From the NCBI GenBank assembly GCA_900546875.1, contig URET01000060.1:1-5301 (forward strand): a stretch of 5,301 nt of DNA. The letters run 5' to 3'. This stretch comes from an uncultured Eubacteriales bacterium. GTDB lineage: Bacteria; Bacillota; Clostridia; Christensenellales; CAG-314. The translations under genes and the position numbers were made by a program. Below the pieces are notes generated by a model. That model was not told where the DNA came from. It was given only the letters and a program-made list of their open reading frames with translations, and did not search any database. Each line of letters starts with the position of its first letter. Position 1 is the first letter of the stretch. This document shows positions 1 through 5,185 of this stretch, piece by piece.

Positions 1-333
1 TATGATACGCACGGGCTCTCCGTAAACCGCACGCCTTATCGGGATCGGCTGTCCTAGCGGTAATCACACACCCTCCTTCCGTAAGACACTCACGGCAATG
101 TTTACTGTACTCGGGCGCATGTCCGGGTAAACGTACAATGTCATTCCGTAAGACACTCACGGATAACGATATGATACGCACGGGCTCTCCGTAAACCGCA
201 CGCCTTATCGGGATCGGCTGTCCTCGCGGTAATCACACACCCTCCTTCCGTAAGACACTCACGGCAATGTTTACTGTGCTCGGGCGCATGTCCGGGTAAA
301 CGTACAATGTCCTTTCGCAAGTCTTTTACGGAT
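1..333. repeat. 169-bp tandem repeat array (left edge cut by window)
   Basis: Positions 1-169 recur from 170 onward. Over the 142 bases from 1-142 against 170-311 I count only two differences (A/C at 56/225 and A/G at 109/278). After 311 the match decays but is still recognisable to about 333, then stops. Each unit holds a shorter element, CCGTAAGACACTCACGG (79-95, 146-162, 248-264), which can fold into a 6-bp stem with one mismatch and a 3-nt loop. A diverged fourth copy at 315-331 keeps a similar fold. The period is not a multiple of three and no long reading frame crosses the array, so it is probably non-coding. The near identity of the copies means a recent duplication or ongoing homogenisation. 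The array probably extends to the left of position 1. Confidence 0.9.
141..236 (-). CDS. Possible 31-codon small ORF inside the 169-bp repeat (doubtful)
   Basis: On the - strand a GTG at 236 opens a 31-codon frame ending in TGA at 141-143. An AAGGAGG Shine-Dalgarno-like sequence (complement of 241-247) lies 4 nt upstream. The predicted peptide begins VITARTADPDKACGLRRARA and is basic and non-hydrophobic; I recognise no family. The same start and site recur one repeat earlier (GTG at 67, running off the left edge). The single base difference between the two copies in this stretch is synonymous (Ala GCG versus GCT). One change proves little, and the purine-rich site may be chance in a CT-rich repeat. 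I list it because it repeats with the array, not because coding is established. Confidence 0.12.
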   Translation of the reverse strand: MITARTADPDKACGLRRARAYHIVIRECLTE

Positions 334-334
334 C

Positions 335-347
335 CGCATCAGATGCG
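335..347. repeat. 13-bp odd palindrome next to the array edge
   Basis: CGCATCAGATGCG is a perfect inverted repeat around a single central A. It sits just past the decayed end of the 169-bp array. With a 1-nt centre it is a poor RNA hairpin but a plausible binding site for a dimeric protein; no regulator is visible in the window. Confidence 0.4.
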
Positions 348-350
348 ATA

Positions 351-377
351 ACCGCATATTCAAGCGGTCAGTTTTTT
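351..377 (+). terminator. Terminator-like hairpin upstream of the hydro-lyase gene
   Basis: ACCGC (351-355) pairs with GCGGT (364-368) around an 8-nt loop, followed after three bases by six T (372-377). This has the layout of a weak intrinsic terminator on the + strand. It would stop transcription arriving from the repeat array before it reaches the gene at 481, or act as an attenuator in that gene's leader. The stem is only 5 bp, so strength is uncertain. Confidence 0.45.
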
Positions 378-396
378 GGTATATATCATCGCAACG

Positions 397-416
397 GGGA
401 GACGAAAGTCTGTCCC
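397..416 (+). other. Stem-loop with GAAA tetraloop in the leader of the hydro-lyase gene
   Basis: GGGA-GAC (397-403) pairs with GTC (408-410) and TCCC (413-416) around a GAAA loop (404-407), leaving a 2-nt bulge TG at 411-412. GNRA loops cap stable RNA hairpins, so this may be a structured leader element about 65 nt before the start codon. I do not recognise it as a known riboswitch, and I found no convincing -10/-35 pair between 333 and 470. Confidence 0.35.
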
Positions 417-480
417 GGGATAATTCATTCGTATCGGCAGATAGCTTCAGATAATTCGGAAACATACAGAGGTGAATTTT

Positions 481-1005
481 ATGGTAAAGAATCTCACTCT
501 TCCTATCTCACACGAACTCGCACACTCCCTCAAAGCCGGAGAAAGAGTGATGCTGAGCGGCGTCGTTTACACGGCGCGTGACGCCGCACATAAACGTATT
601 GTAAAAGCCATTGAAGAAGGGGAAGAACTTCCCTTCGACCTTGACTGTGCGGCTGTCTATTATGCGGGGCCTTGTCCGAGTAAACCCGGACAGGCAATAG
701 GAAGCTGCGGGCCGACTACGTCTTCCCGCTGTGATCCCTATACCCCTCTTCTGATCGACAAAGGACTTACTGTCATGATAGGCAAAGGAGGAAGGAGCAA
801 AGAAGTGATAGACAAAATGAAGGGCGCGGGCACGGTGTATTTGTCCGCGATAGGGGGAGCGGGCGCATTGTATTCGACTTGTGTGATAAGTGCCGAAACA
901 GTGGCATATCCCGATCTCGGAGCCGAAGCCGTACGCCGCCTTACAATAAAAAATATGCCTGCAATAGTGGCAACAGACGACTGCGGCAACAGTATTCTGC
1001 GCTGA
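481..1005 (+). CDS. Fe-S hydro-lyase beta subunit (class I fumarate hydratase / L-tartrate dehydratase beta type)
   Basis: This 174-residue protein matches the beta subunit, or C-terminal domain, of oxygen-sensitive class I fumarases and L-tartrate dehydratases. These enzymes interconvert fumarate and L-malate, or dehydrate tartrate to oxaloacetate, in the cytoplasm. Family landmarks are visible: GVVYTARDAAHKR (27-39), YYAGP (60-64), GPTTSSR (77-83) with Thr79, Thr80 and Arg83, MIGKGGRS (99-106) with Lys102, and a C-terminal DDCGNSIL (166-173). In the family the Arg and Lys of these motifs bind substrate carboxylates, while the alpha subunit holds the 4Fe-4S cluster. Length is normal, so the gene looks complete. 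I chose ATG 481 because GAGGTGA (469-475) lies 5 nt upstream; the in-frame GTG at 472 is inside that site. No alpha gene is adjacent. The usual RMD after GPTTS is RCD here. Fumarate versus tartrate specificity cannot be decided from this subunit. Confidence 0.93.
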   Translation: MVKNLTLPISHELAHSLKAGERVMLSGVVYTARDAAHKRIVKAIEEGEELPFDLDCAAVYYAGPCPSKPGQAIGSCGPTTSSRCDPYTPLLIDKGLTVMIGKGGRSKEVIDKMKGAGTVYLSAIGGAGALYSTCVISAETVAYPDLGAEAVRRLTIKNMPAIVATDDCGNSILR

Positions 1006-1136
1006 TTTTTCACCGTGATCCGTACAGGACTGTTTTTTTGCTTCGTTACCGCGTAAAACCTTCCGCAATATTTTTATACCGTTTTTCACCGTGATCCGGG
1101 CCGGACTGTTTTTTTGCTTCGTTACCGCGTAAAACC
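1006..1136. repeat. 55-bp direct repeat at 76-bp spacing
   Basis: 1006-1060 and 1082-1136 are the same 55-bp sequence with three differences, clustered in the segment that reads GTACAGG in one copy and GGGCCGG in the other. The copies are separated by 21 bp. The first begins directly after the TGA of the hydro-lyase gene, and the second runs into the hairpin at 1135. Each contains a run of seven T followed by GCTTCGTTACCGCG. No reading frame of note. The close match suggests recent duplication, or two members of a dispersed intergenic repeat. It is unrelated to the 169-bp array as far as I can see. Confidence 0.88.
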
Positions 1137-1168
1137 GAAACAGACGAATAAAATTTCGTCTGTTTCGG
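1135..1168. terminator. Perfect 14-bp stem-loop between convergent genes (probable bidirectional terminator)
   Basis: 1135-1148 pairs without mismatch with 1155-1168 (arms CCGAAACAGACGAA and its complement), with a 6-nt loop. On the - strand the stem is followed by TTTT and then ACG, a short U-tract. On the + strand no T run follows, so termination is better supported for transcripts of the - strand gene ending at 1361. It lies about 130 nt after the + gene and about 190 nt after the - gene, the usual place for a shared terminator of convergent genes. Confidence 0.6.
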
Positions 1169-1360
1169 CCCGAGGTATCATAATTTATCGTATAATCATT
1201 GTTTGAAGTGCGCTTTTGACAGGTATATGTTACGGGCGGCGCTTTTTACGGCGGCACGTATAAGTCTGAATTGCGCACCGTTTTTTCAGCCTTTATAAAC
1301 CATTTGCAATAACGTATGAACACACCTTCGGCGGGGCGTTTTATACTGCTTCCGCTCGGA
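1169..1360. other. Intergenic region between convergent genes, nothing recognised
   Basis: Together with the 76-bp repeat and hairpin this makes a 355-bp gap without a gene. There is a TATAAT at 1191-1196 and a TTGACA at 1216-1221 on the + strand, but they are in the wrong order to form one promoter and no + strand gene follows. I see no RNA gene, strong hairpin or coding signal. Confidence 0.5.
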
Positions 1361-2830
1361 TCAGAGATGTGTTTTCTCTTCCTTTTTTACCGTATATTCC
1401 ATAACGGTAACGTTTCTGAAAGAGGAGATTTTTCTGAAGCCGCATGCGGAATAAGTTTTTTCCGCCGCAATATTTCTGAAGTAAAAAGCTATGCCTATTT
1501 TCTGTGCTCCCAGACCGGCAAGGTAATCGCAGCACATTGCTATGAATTTTTTTCCGTACCCTTTTCCCTGATAAAATTTATCTATCATAAAAAACGCAAT
1601 CCAATATGAATTTTCTTTTTTATTAACCTCAAGCACAACGAGTCCTATTATACGGTTTCCGTCTTTCAGCACGAAAGGTTTGTAGTTCTTTACGATACTG
1701 GCAATAGCTAAAGTTGTTTGCGGAGAAGATACGAAATTTTTCTGCGACTCATTCAGTCTGATGTCCAAAGCAGCCCAACCGTTATCCTCGTTTAGCTTTT
1801 CCATACGGAGCTTTGCCGGCGGAATAAGTTCTGCTTCTGTAATGGCGGTCATATCCGTTATAAACCTGTCGTATGAACCATTTACGTTTTCTATATACTT
1901 TATAAGCACATCGAACAGCAGAACCACCGCGATCTTTCGTTTCAGATTAAACTTTATCACTCCGCCGAAATCGGATACATTCAGCCATTCGCCCTCCTTG
2001 GAAAAAACGGAACGCCATACTTTAGACTTTTTGAATTTAAAAAGAAAAGCGCGGCTTTTTTTATCGAGAAGCTTCCCTCCTGTCAGTTCACGGACCCATA
2101 TCTCGATATCGCTGTAGTCCGTAATGATGCCCGAACAGCCGCACTTCCCGGATCTTTCTCCCACAAGGATTTTATCTCCGTTTTCATATCGTGTATACCA
2201 AAGCTGCGACTTCCCTTCAAACGAAGTGTTTTTCATGCCGAGAGGACGGAATATCATTTCCTCAAAAACGTCTCCGAGGTTTTTCCCTGTCACGGACATA
2301 ATGATCTCCCCGAGCAAAAAAGCGTCAGTAGGTGAAAAGATATTGTTATCCGGGTCCTCTCTTATTTCATTCAGTGCAAGAAAACCTATAACTTCTTCGG
2401 GAGACGGATCCGTTGCGGAGATTTTTTCGTACGCCACGACATATTCTTCTTCCGACATTTTTCCTTGTTTGTAATCTTCAAACACGCTTAATCCTCTTGA
2501 CATATAATAATCATCCAGTCCGCTTTCACCGGTAACGAGCTTTTCCACCGTAAGATCGGAATATATCTTCAATTCGGGGAAAAAGGCTGAAACGTGTGTT
2601 TTCAGATCCAGTCTGCCCTGCTGAGAAAGCAGCATTGCCGTCCACACCGTAAAAACGCTTGTCAGACCGCCGATAAAAAAGCGGGTATTTTTGTTGAAGA
2701 GCTTTCCGTCGTCTTCGAAGCCGGAAGCGCAAAAAGCACAGGTTTCACCGTTTTCCGTTACCCCGGCAACCCCGTGAAATTCATATCTTTCAATACATTC
2801 ATCGATTTTTTTCTTTAAATTTTCTTTCAT
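1361..2830 (-). CDS. Fusion of a catalytically dead serine beta-lactamase-like domain and a GNAT N-acetyltransferase
   Basis: The protein has 489 residues and no signal peptide or membrane segment, so it is probably cytoplasmic. Residues ~1-325 follow the class C beta-lactamase/PBP4-like serine hydrolase fold: FFIGGLTSVFT (51-61), an LTVEKLVTGESGL segment (93-105), FSPTDAFLLGEII (165-177) and FRPLGMKNTSF (194-204). The active site is lost. SxxK reads G55-L-T-S58, so both Ser and Lys are gone. YSN reads F165-S-P167. The C-terminal His/Lys-Thr-Gly region reads SDFGG (286-290). Residues ~342-489 are a GNAT domain with the acetyl-CoA loop QGKGYG (421-426), the preceding strand FFMID (413-417), and N453 with Y460SACGF, the Tyr being the usual general acid. 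The order and motifs resemble SpeG/Blt-type polyamine acetyltransferases; the substrate is unproven. I infer that the N-terminal half is a binding or scaffold domain. ATG 2830 has AAGGAG 5 nt upstream. It is transcribed separately from the peptidase upstream. Confidence 0.88.
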   Translation of the reverse strand: MKENLKKKIDECIERYEFHGVAGVTENGETCAFCASGFEDDGKLFNKNTRFFIGGLTSVFTVWTAMLLSQQGRLDLKTHVSAFFPELKIYSDLTVEKLVTGESGLDDYYMSRGLSVFEDYKQGKMSEEEYVVAYEKISATDPSPEEVIGFLALNEIREDPDNNIFSPTDAFLLGEIIMSVTGKNLGDVFEEMIFRPLGMKNTSFEGKSQLWYTRYENGDKILVGERSGKCGCSGIITDYSDIEIWVRELTGGKLLDKKSRAFLFKFKKSKVWRSVFSKEGEWLNVSDFGGVIKFNLKRKIAVVLLFDVLIKYIENVNGSYDRFITDMTAITEAELIPPAKLRMEKLNEDNGWAALDIRLNESQKNFVSSPQTTLAIASIVKNYKPFVLKDGNRIIGLVVLEVNKKENSYWIAFFMIDKFYQGKGYGKKFIAMCCDYLAGLGAQKIGIAFYFRNIAAEKTYSACGFRKISSFRNVTVMEYTVKKEEKTHL

Positions 2831-2835
2831 TATAA

Positions 2836-2841
2836 CTCCTT
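2836..2841 (-). promoter_or_regulatory. Ribosome binding site of the hydrolase-like/GNAT gene
   Basis: AAGGAG on the - strand ends 5 nt before ATG 2830, fixing the start of the fusion protein. Confidence 0.8.
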
Positions 2842-2923
2842 ATATTTTCTGTGCCGCAACAACCCGTAAAATGCTCAGACTGTCACAGCTGAAAATCCCT
2901 CATTCTGAAACTTATTGCAATTT

Positions 2924-2952
2924 TTTAAGACTGTAATCCTGAAACTCGTCAA
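2924..2952 (-). promoter_or_regulatory. Candidate weak promoter of the hydrolase-like/GNAT gene
   Basis: On the - strand TTGACG (complement of 2947-2952) is followed by a 17-bp spacer and CTTAAA (2924-2929). The -35 is good and the -10 poor (three of six matches). Some promoter is expected here because the upstream gene ends in a strong terminator at 3000-3039. This is the best pair I found, but not a confident one. Confidence 0.25.
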
Positions 2953-2980
2953 AGCTTCAGACATTTATATTCCGAAGCTT
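2952..2980. repeat. Inverted repeat AAGCTTC/GAAGCTT beside the candidate promoter
   Basis: AAGCTTC (2952-2958) and GAAGCTT (2974-2980) are perfect inverted copies 15 nt apart. The right side of the candidate -35 touches the first arm. It could be an operator or a weak hairpin; there is no T-tract to make it a terminator. Confidence 0.4.
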
Positions 2981-2999
2981 ATCCCGGTATTTCACGGAT

Positions 3000-3039
3000 A
3001 AAAAAGTTCGCGCCCAAAGCTATGCAATGCGGCGCGAAC
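3000..3039 (-). terminator. Intrinsic terminator of the M3 peptidase gene
   Basis: On the - strand GTTCGCGCC (3031-3039) pairs perfectly with GGCGCGAAC (3006-3014) around a 16-nt loop and is followed directly by six T (3005-3000). It lies about 70 nt after the peptidase stop codon. The GC-rich 9-bp stem and T-tract make it a convincing rho-independent terminator, which separates this transcript from the hydrolase-like/GNAT gene. Confidence 0.9.
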
Positions 3040-3062
3040 GTGCTTTACGATATATAATCCCG

Positions 3063-3099
3063 GATACCTCCGGCAAGCTGTTTTGCGCCTGAAGGTATC
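3063..3099 (-). other. Imperfect hairpin just after the peptidase stop codon
   Basis: GATACCT (3063-3069) pairs with AGGTATC (3093-3099), and GGC (3072-3074) with GCC (3087-3089) inside it. On the - strand it lies between the stop codon and the strong terminator, without a T-tract of its own. It could protect the transcript's 3' end or be part of a double terminator. Confidence 0.4.
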
Positions 3100-3111
3100 T
3101 GCGGAAAACTT

Positions 3112-4782
3112 TCAGTTTTCAATGAGTTTTGCAATGGTATCGCAAACCTCGATAAAGGCTTCTTTATCGAACGGAGACTTCAGATCCACATATTCGATAA
3201 GCTCCGTAAAAGATTTTGTTCCTCCGGCTTTGAGGAATTTCATGTATTTTTCAAACGCCGAATCGAAATCCTTGAGCGATAAAGCAAGAAACTGAAAAGC
3301 CATAAATTGCGCCAGACAATAATCAATATAATAGAAAGGCGATTCGTAAATATGCATCTGCCGCTGCCAACGTCTGCCCTCATCGTAAAAAGGCACACCG
3401 TCATTCACCATATGAGGAAGAAATTCTCTGTCAAGTTTTTCCCAGAGTGCATTTCTTTGCTCGGGGGTCATGTCGGGATTGTCATACACCTCCTGCTGGA
3501 AAGCGTCAACTATTGTACCGTATGGGATAAAGGCAAGCGAGGAAGCAATGTGCTTGAATTTGAACAGATCGGTATTTTTGCCGAAAAAGCTTTCCATCCA
3601 CGGATAAGTGAAAAACTCCATGCTCATCGAATGCACTTCACATGTCTCCATTGTAGCTTCGATGAAAGACGATTCGGTCTTGAAGGCTTCCTCTGCGGCA
3701 AGCGCATGTCCGAACTCATGGGTAAGCACTGTAACGTCGCCCATTGTGCCGTTGAAATTGGCGAGTATGAATGGAGTTTTGAAATAATTGAGTCCCACGC
3801 AGTATCCTCCGCCCCACTTTCCCGGCCGCGCAAGATAATCAAAAGCCTCGTCAGCTTCCATACGCCTGAATAACCTGCTTGTTTCCCCGCTGAGGGCGTC
3901 ATACATCGCTTCCCCTTTCTTGAAAAGCTCTTCAGGCGTACCTATGGGCTTGGGATCGGTCTTTACATAAACTCCGTTATCATATACCGTGATCCTGTCA
4001 AGAGCCATTTCTTCAGCTATCTTGGCCTTGATCTTCGTTACCAAAGGCACAATGTATTCCTTTACGTTCTCACGGAAAGCGGCGATATCTTCCTTCCCGT
4101 AACAATTACGCATCATTCTGCAGTAACCGAGTCCGGAATAATTTTCAAAACCAAGTTTACGGGCGATTTCCGTTCTTACTTTTACAAGATCGTCATAATT
4201 TTTATCCAGCTTTTCCCCGATCTTTGCCAAGGCTTCACCGGCAGCCGTCATGGATTCGCGCCTGACGTTTCTGTCGTCGTCACTGAAGAATTTCCCGATA
4301 AGAGCAAGATTATAGTCCTTCCCCTTATAAGGCACGCTGACATTATTGATAAGCTTTGTATACTCCGTTGTAAGCTCGCTCTCCCTGATAAGCAACGGCA
4401 CGACTTCTTCATTGGCAGTTTTTGAATTTATTTCGATATTTTTTTCGACTACGGGCGGAAAATATGAGAAAAACTCCTTTCTGTACGGCGAATCAAGCAT
4501 CTCGATACTGAGTTTTTGCATGTACACATTGAGCTGAGCGCCGAATTCGTCAAAAAACGCCTTTTCGTTGATATAAAACTCGTCGTTGGTATCAAGAGTA
4601 AAACGAACGTAAGCAAGAGCGCCCATAGAGTTGATCTTTTCGAGGATCTTATCGATCTTGCCTATAACGGAATACTGCTCAGCCCCGTTTTTACACTCCT
4701 TGAACTCATCAAGCAAATTATAAAGCTCTTTTAATGTTTTTTCTTTATCCGGCCTTTGATACGGTAATTGTGAAATTTTCAT
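3112..4782 (-). CDS. M3 family oligoendopeptidase (zinc metallopeptidase)
   Basis: A 556-residue cytoplasmic zinc endopeptidase of the M3 family, which cleaves short peptides and probably works in peptide turnover after uptake or proteolysis. The zinc site is intact: THEFGHALA includes H355-E-F-G-H359, and ETCEVHSMSME follows, with Glu382 the likely third ligand. The C-terminal motif HIYESPFYYIDYCLAQ (477-492) carries the His/Tyr residues that line the M3 active site. The N-terminal helical region (~1-190) and the segment RTEIARKLGFENYSGLGYCR (203-222) also fit the family. Size and motifs suit the shorter M3 oligoendopeptidases, distinct from the ~600-residue PepF. No signal peptide. I chose ATG 4782 over the in-frame ATG at 4794 because GGAGGG (4787-4792) lies 4 nt before 4782 and the outer ATG is part of that site. 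The protein then begins MKISQLPYQRPDKEK, as is typical of the family. Transcribed from the promoter at 5039-5067 and ended by the terminator at 3000-3039. Confidence 0.96.
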   Translation of the reverse strand: MKISQLPYQRPDKEKTLKELYNLLDEFKECKNGAEQYSVIGKIDKILEKINSMGALAYVRFTLDTNDEFYINEKAFFDEFGAQLNVYMQKLSIEMLDSPYRKEFFSYFPPVVEKNIEINSKTANEEVVPLLIRESELTTEYTKLINNVSVPYKGKDYNLALIGKFFSDDDRNVRRESMTAAGEALAKIGEKLDKNYDDLVKVRTEIARKLGFENYSGLGYCRMMRNCYGKEDIAAFRENVKEYIVPLVTKIKAKIAEEMALDRITVYDNGVYVKTDPKPIGTPEELFKKGEAMYDALSGETSRLFRRMEADEAFDYLARPGKWGGGYCVGLNYFKTPFILANFNGTMGDVTVLTHEFGHALAAEEAFKTESSFIEATMETCEVHSMSMEFFTYPWMESFFGKNTDLFKFKHIASSLAFIPYGTIVDAFQQEVYDNPDMTPEQRNALWEKLDREFLPHMVNDGVPFYDEGRRWQRQMHIYESPFYYIDYCLAQFMAFQFLALSLKDFDSAFEKYMKFLKAGGTKSFTELIEYVDLKSPFDKEAFIEVCDTIAKLIEN

Positions 4783-5032
4783 TTTTCCCTCCATATGATC
4801 CCGTAAATCGATCGCATTACAAACAAATACCCCCGTTCAAAAAGAAAAACAAAGGGCCTACCGACCGCATTTTAAAATATCAACCGATTAACGGAAATTT
4901 TATTTTGAACCCTGAAACGCAAGGGTCTGATCCTGTATGTAAGAGCAGCACAATGCCGCTTTCCGACGTTTTGCAACACGGCAAAATACCGCTTCCGATG
5001 TTTTGTAAACAAAGAAATGCCGCTTTCCGACG
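4783..5032 (-). promoter_or_regulatory. Long 5' leader of the M3 peptidase transcript
   Basis: From the predicted transcription start near 5032 to the start codon is about 250 nt without a convincing gene. It opens with three short repeats (4952-5032) and contains a small hairpin ACCCT/AGGGT (4909-4913 with 4922-4926). I recognise no riboswitch class and see no terminator with a proper stem plus T-tract, although a pyrimidine-rich run on the - strand (4842-4857) follows a GC-rich stretch. Long structured leaders often carry regulation; here that is inference only. Confidence 0.5.
4952..5032 (-). repeat. Three copies of a ~32-bp repeat at the start of the peptidase leader
   Basis: The core CGTCGGAAAGCGGCATT (- strand) occurs at 5016-5032 and 4952-4968. 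A variant with one deletion and two changes lies at 4985-5000. Spacing is 31 and 33 bp, and the first two copies in transcript order are followed by a segment ending CAAAA just before the next core. The first copy starts at the predicted transcription start, so all three would be in the mRNA. Confidence 0.8.
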
Positions 5033-5038
5033 CCAAGT

Positions 5039-5067
5039 ATTATAACACATTATCCCGGACATGTCAA
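5039..5067 (-). promoter_or_regulatory. Consensus sigma-A promoter for the M3 peptidase gene
   Basis: On the - strand TTGACA (5062-5067) and TATAAT (5039-5044) are both perfect consensus hexamers with a 17-bp spacer, the ideal arrangement for the housekeeping sigma factor. Transcription would start near 5032 and read toward the peptidase gene. This predicts strong, constitutive initiation unless checked downstream in the leader. Confidence 0.92.
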
Positions 5068-5145
5068 CCCATTTATCGGAATTGACCTTTTCCCACGCTC
5101 ATTGAGGAAATACCTCTTATTATCACACCGGGCATTTTTCAATAA

Positions 5146-5185
5146 GACAGCGGCTTTTTACCGTTACCGAAAAAGCCCGGCTGTC
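5146..5185. repeat. Inverted copy of the repeat core at the edge of the 39-bp array
   Basis: GACAGCGGCTTTTT (5146-5159) is the reverse complement of AAAAAGCCCGGCTGTC (5170-5185) apart from two missing bases, with a 10-nt loop. The stem has its A/T run on the loop side, the reverse of a normal intrinsic terminator, so I do not call it one. Confidence 0.7.

Noticed and set aside
271..465. 64-codon frame on the - strand left of the hydro-lyase gene
   Set aside because: It runs from the hairpin-rich leader into the 169-bp array, has no Shine-Dalgarno site and gives a low-complexity basic peptide.
508..1089. 193-codon frame on the - strand opposite the hydro-lyase gene
   Set aside because: It mirrors a gene with clear family motifs on the + strand. 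Its protein is rich in Cys, His and Arg without any domain, and it has no ribosome binding site I can support.
1095..1117. TCCGGGCCGGA followed by T7 as an intrinsic terminator
   Set aside because: The palindrome has a 1-nt centre and cannot form a normal stem without losing most pairs. The first repeat copy lacks the palindrome while keeping the T7.
1191..1221. Promoter from TATAAT (1191) and TTGACA (1216) on the + strand
   Set aside because: The -35-like hexamer is downstream of the -10-like hexamer, so they do not form one promoter, and no + strand gene follows.
3307..3873. 188-codon frame on the + strand inside the peptidase gene
   Set aside because: It lies wholly within the M3 peptidase gene, which carries an intact HEFGH site. 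It shows no recognisable domain.
4734..5045. 103-codon frame on the + strand across the peptidase leader
   Set aside because: It reads antisense through the start of the peptidase gene, its leader repeats and the -10 box, with no family resemblance.
4880..5062. 60-codon frame on the - strand upstream of the peptidase gene
   Set aside because: Its ATG lies within the promoter, just after the -35 box and upstream of the predicted transcription start, so the main transcript could not encode it.
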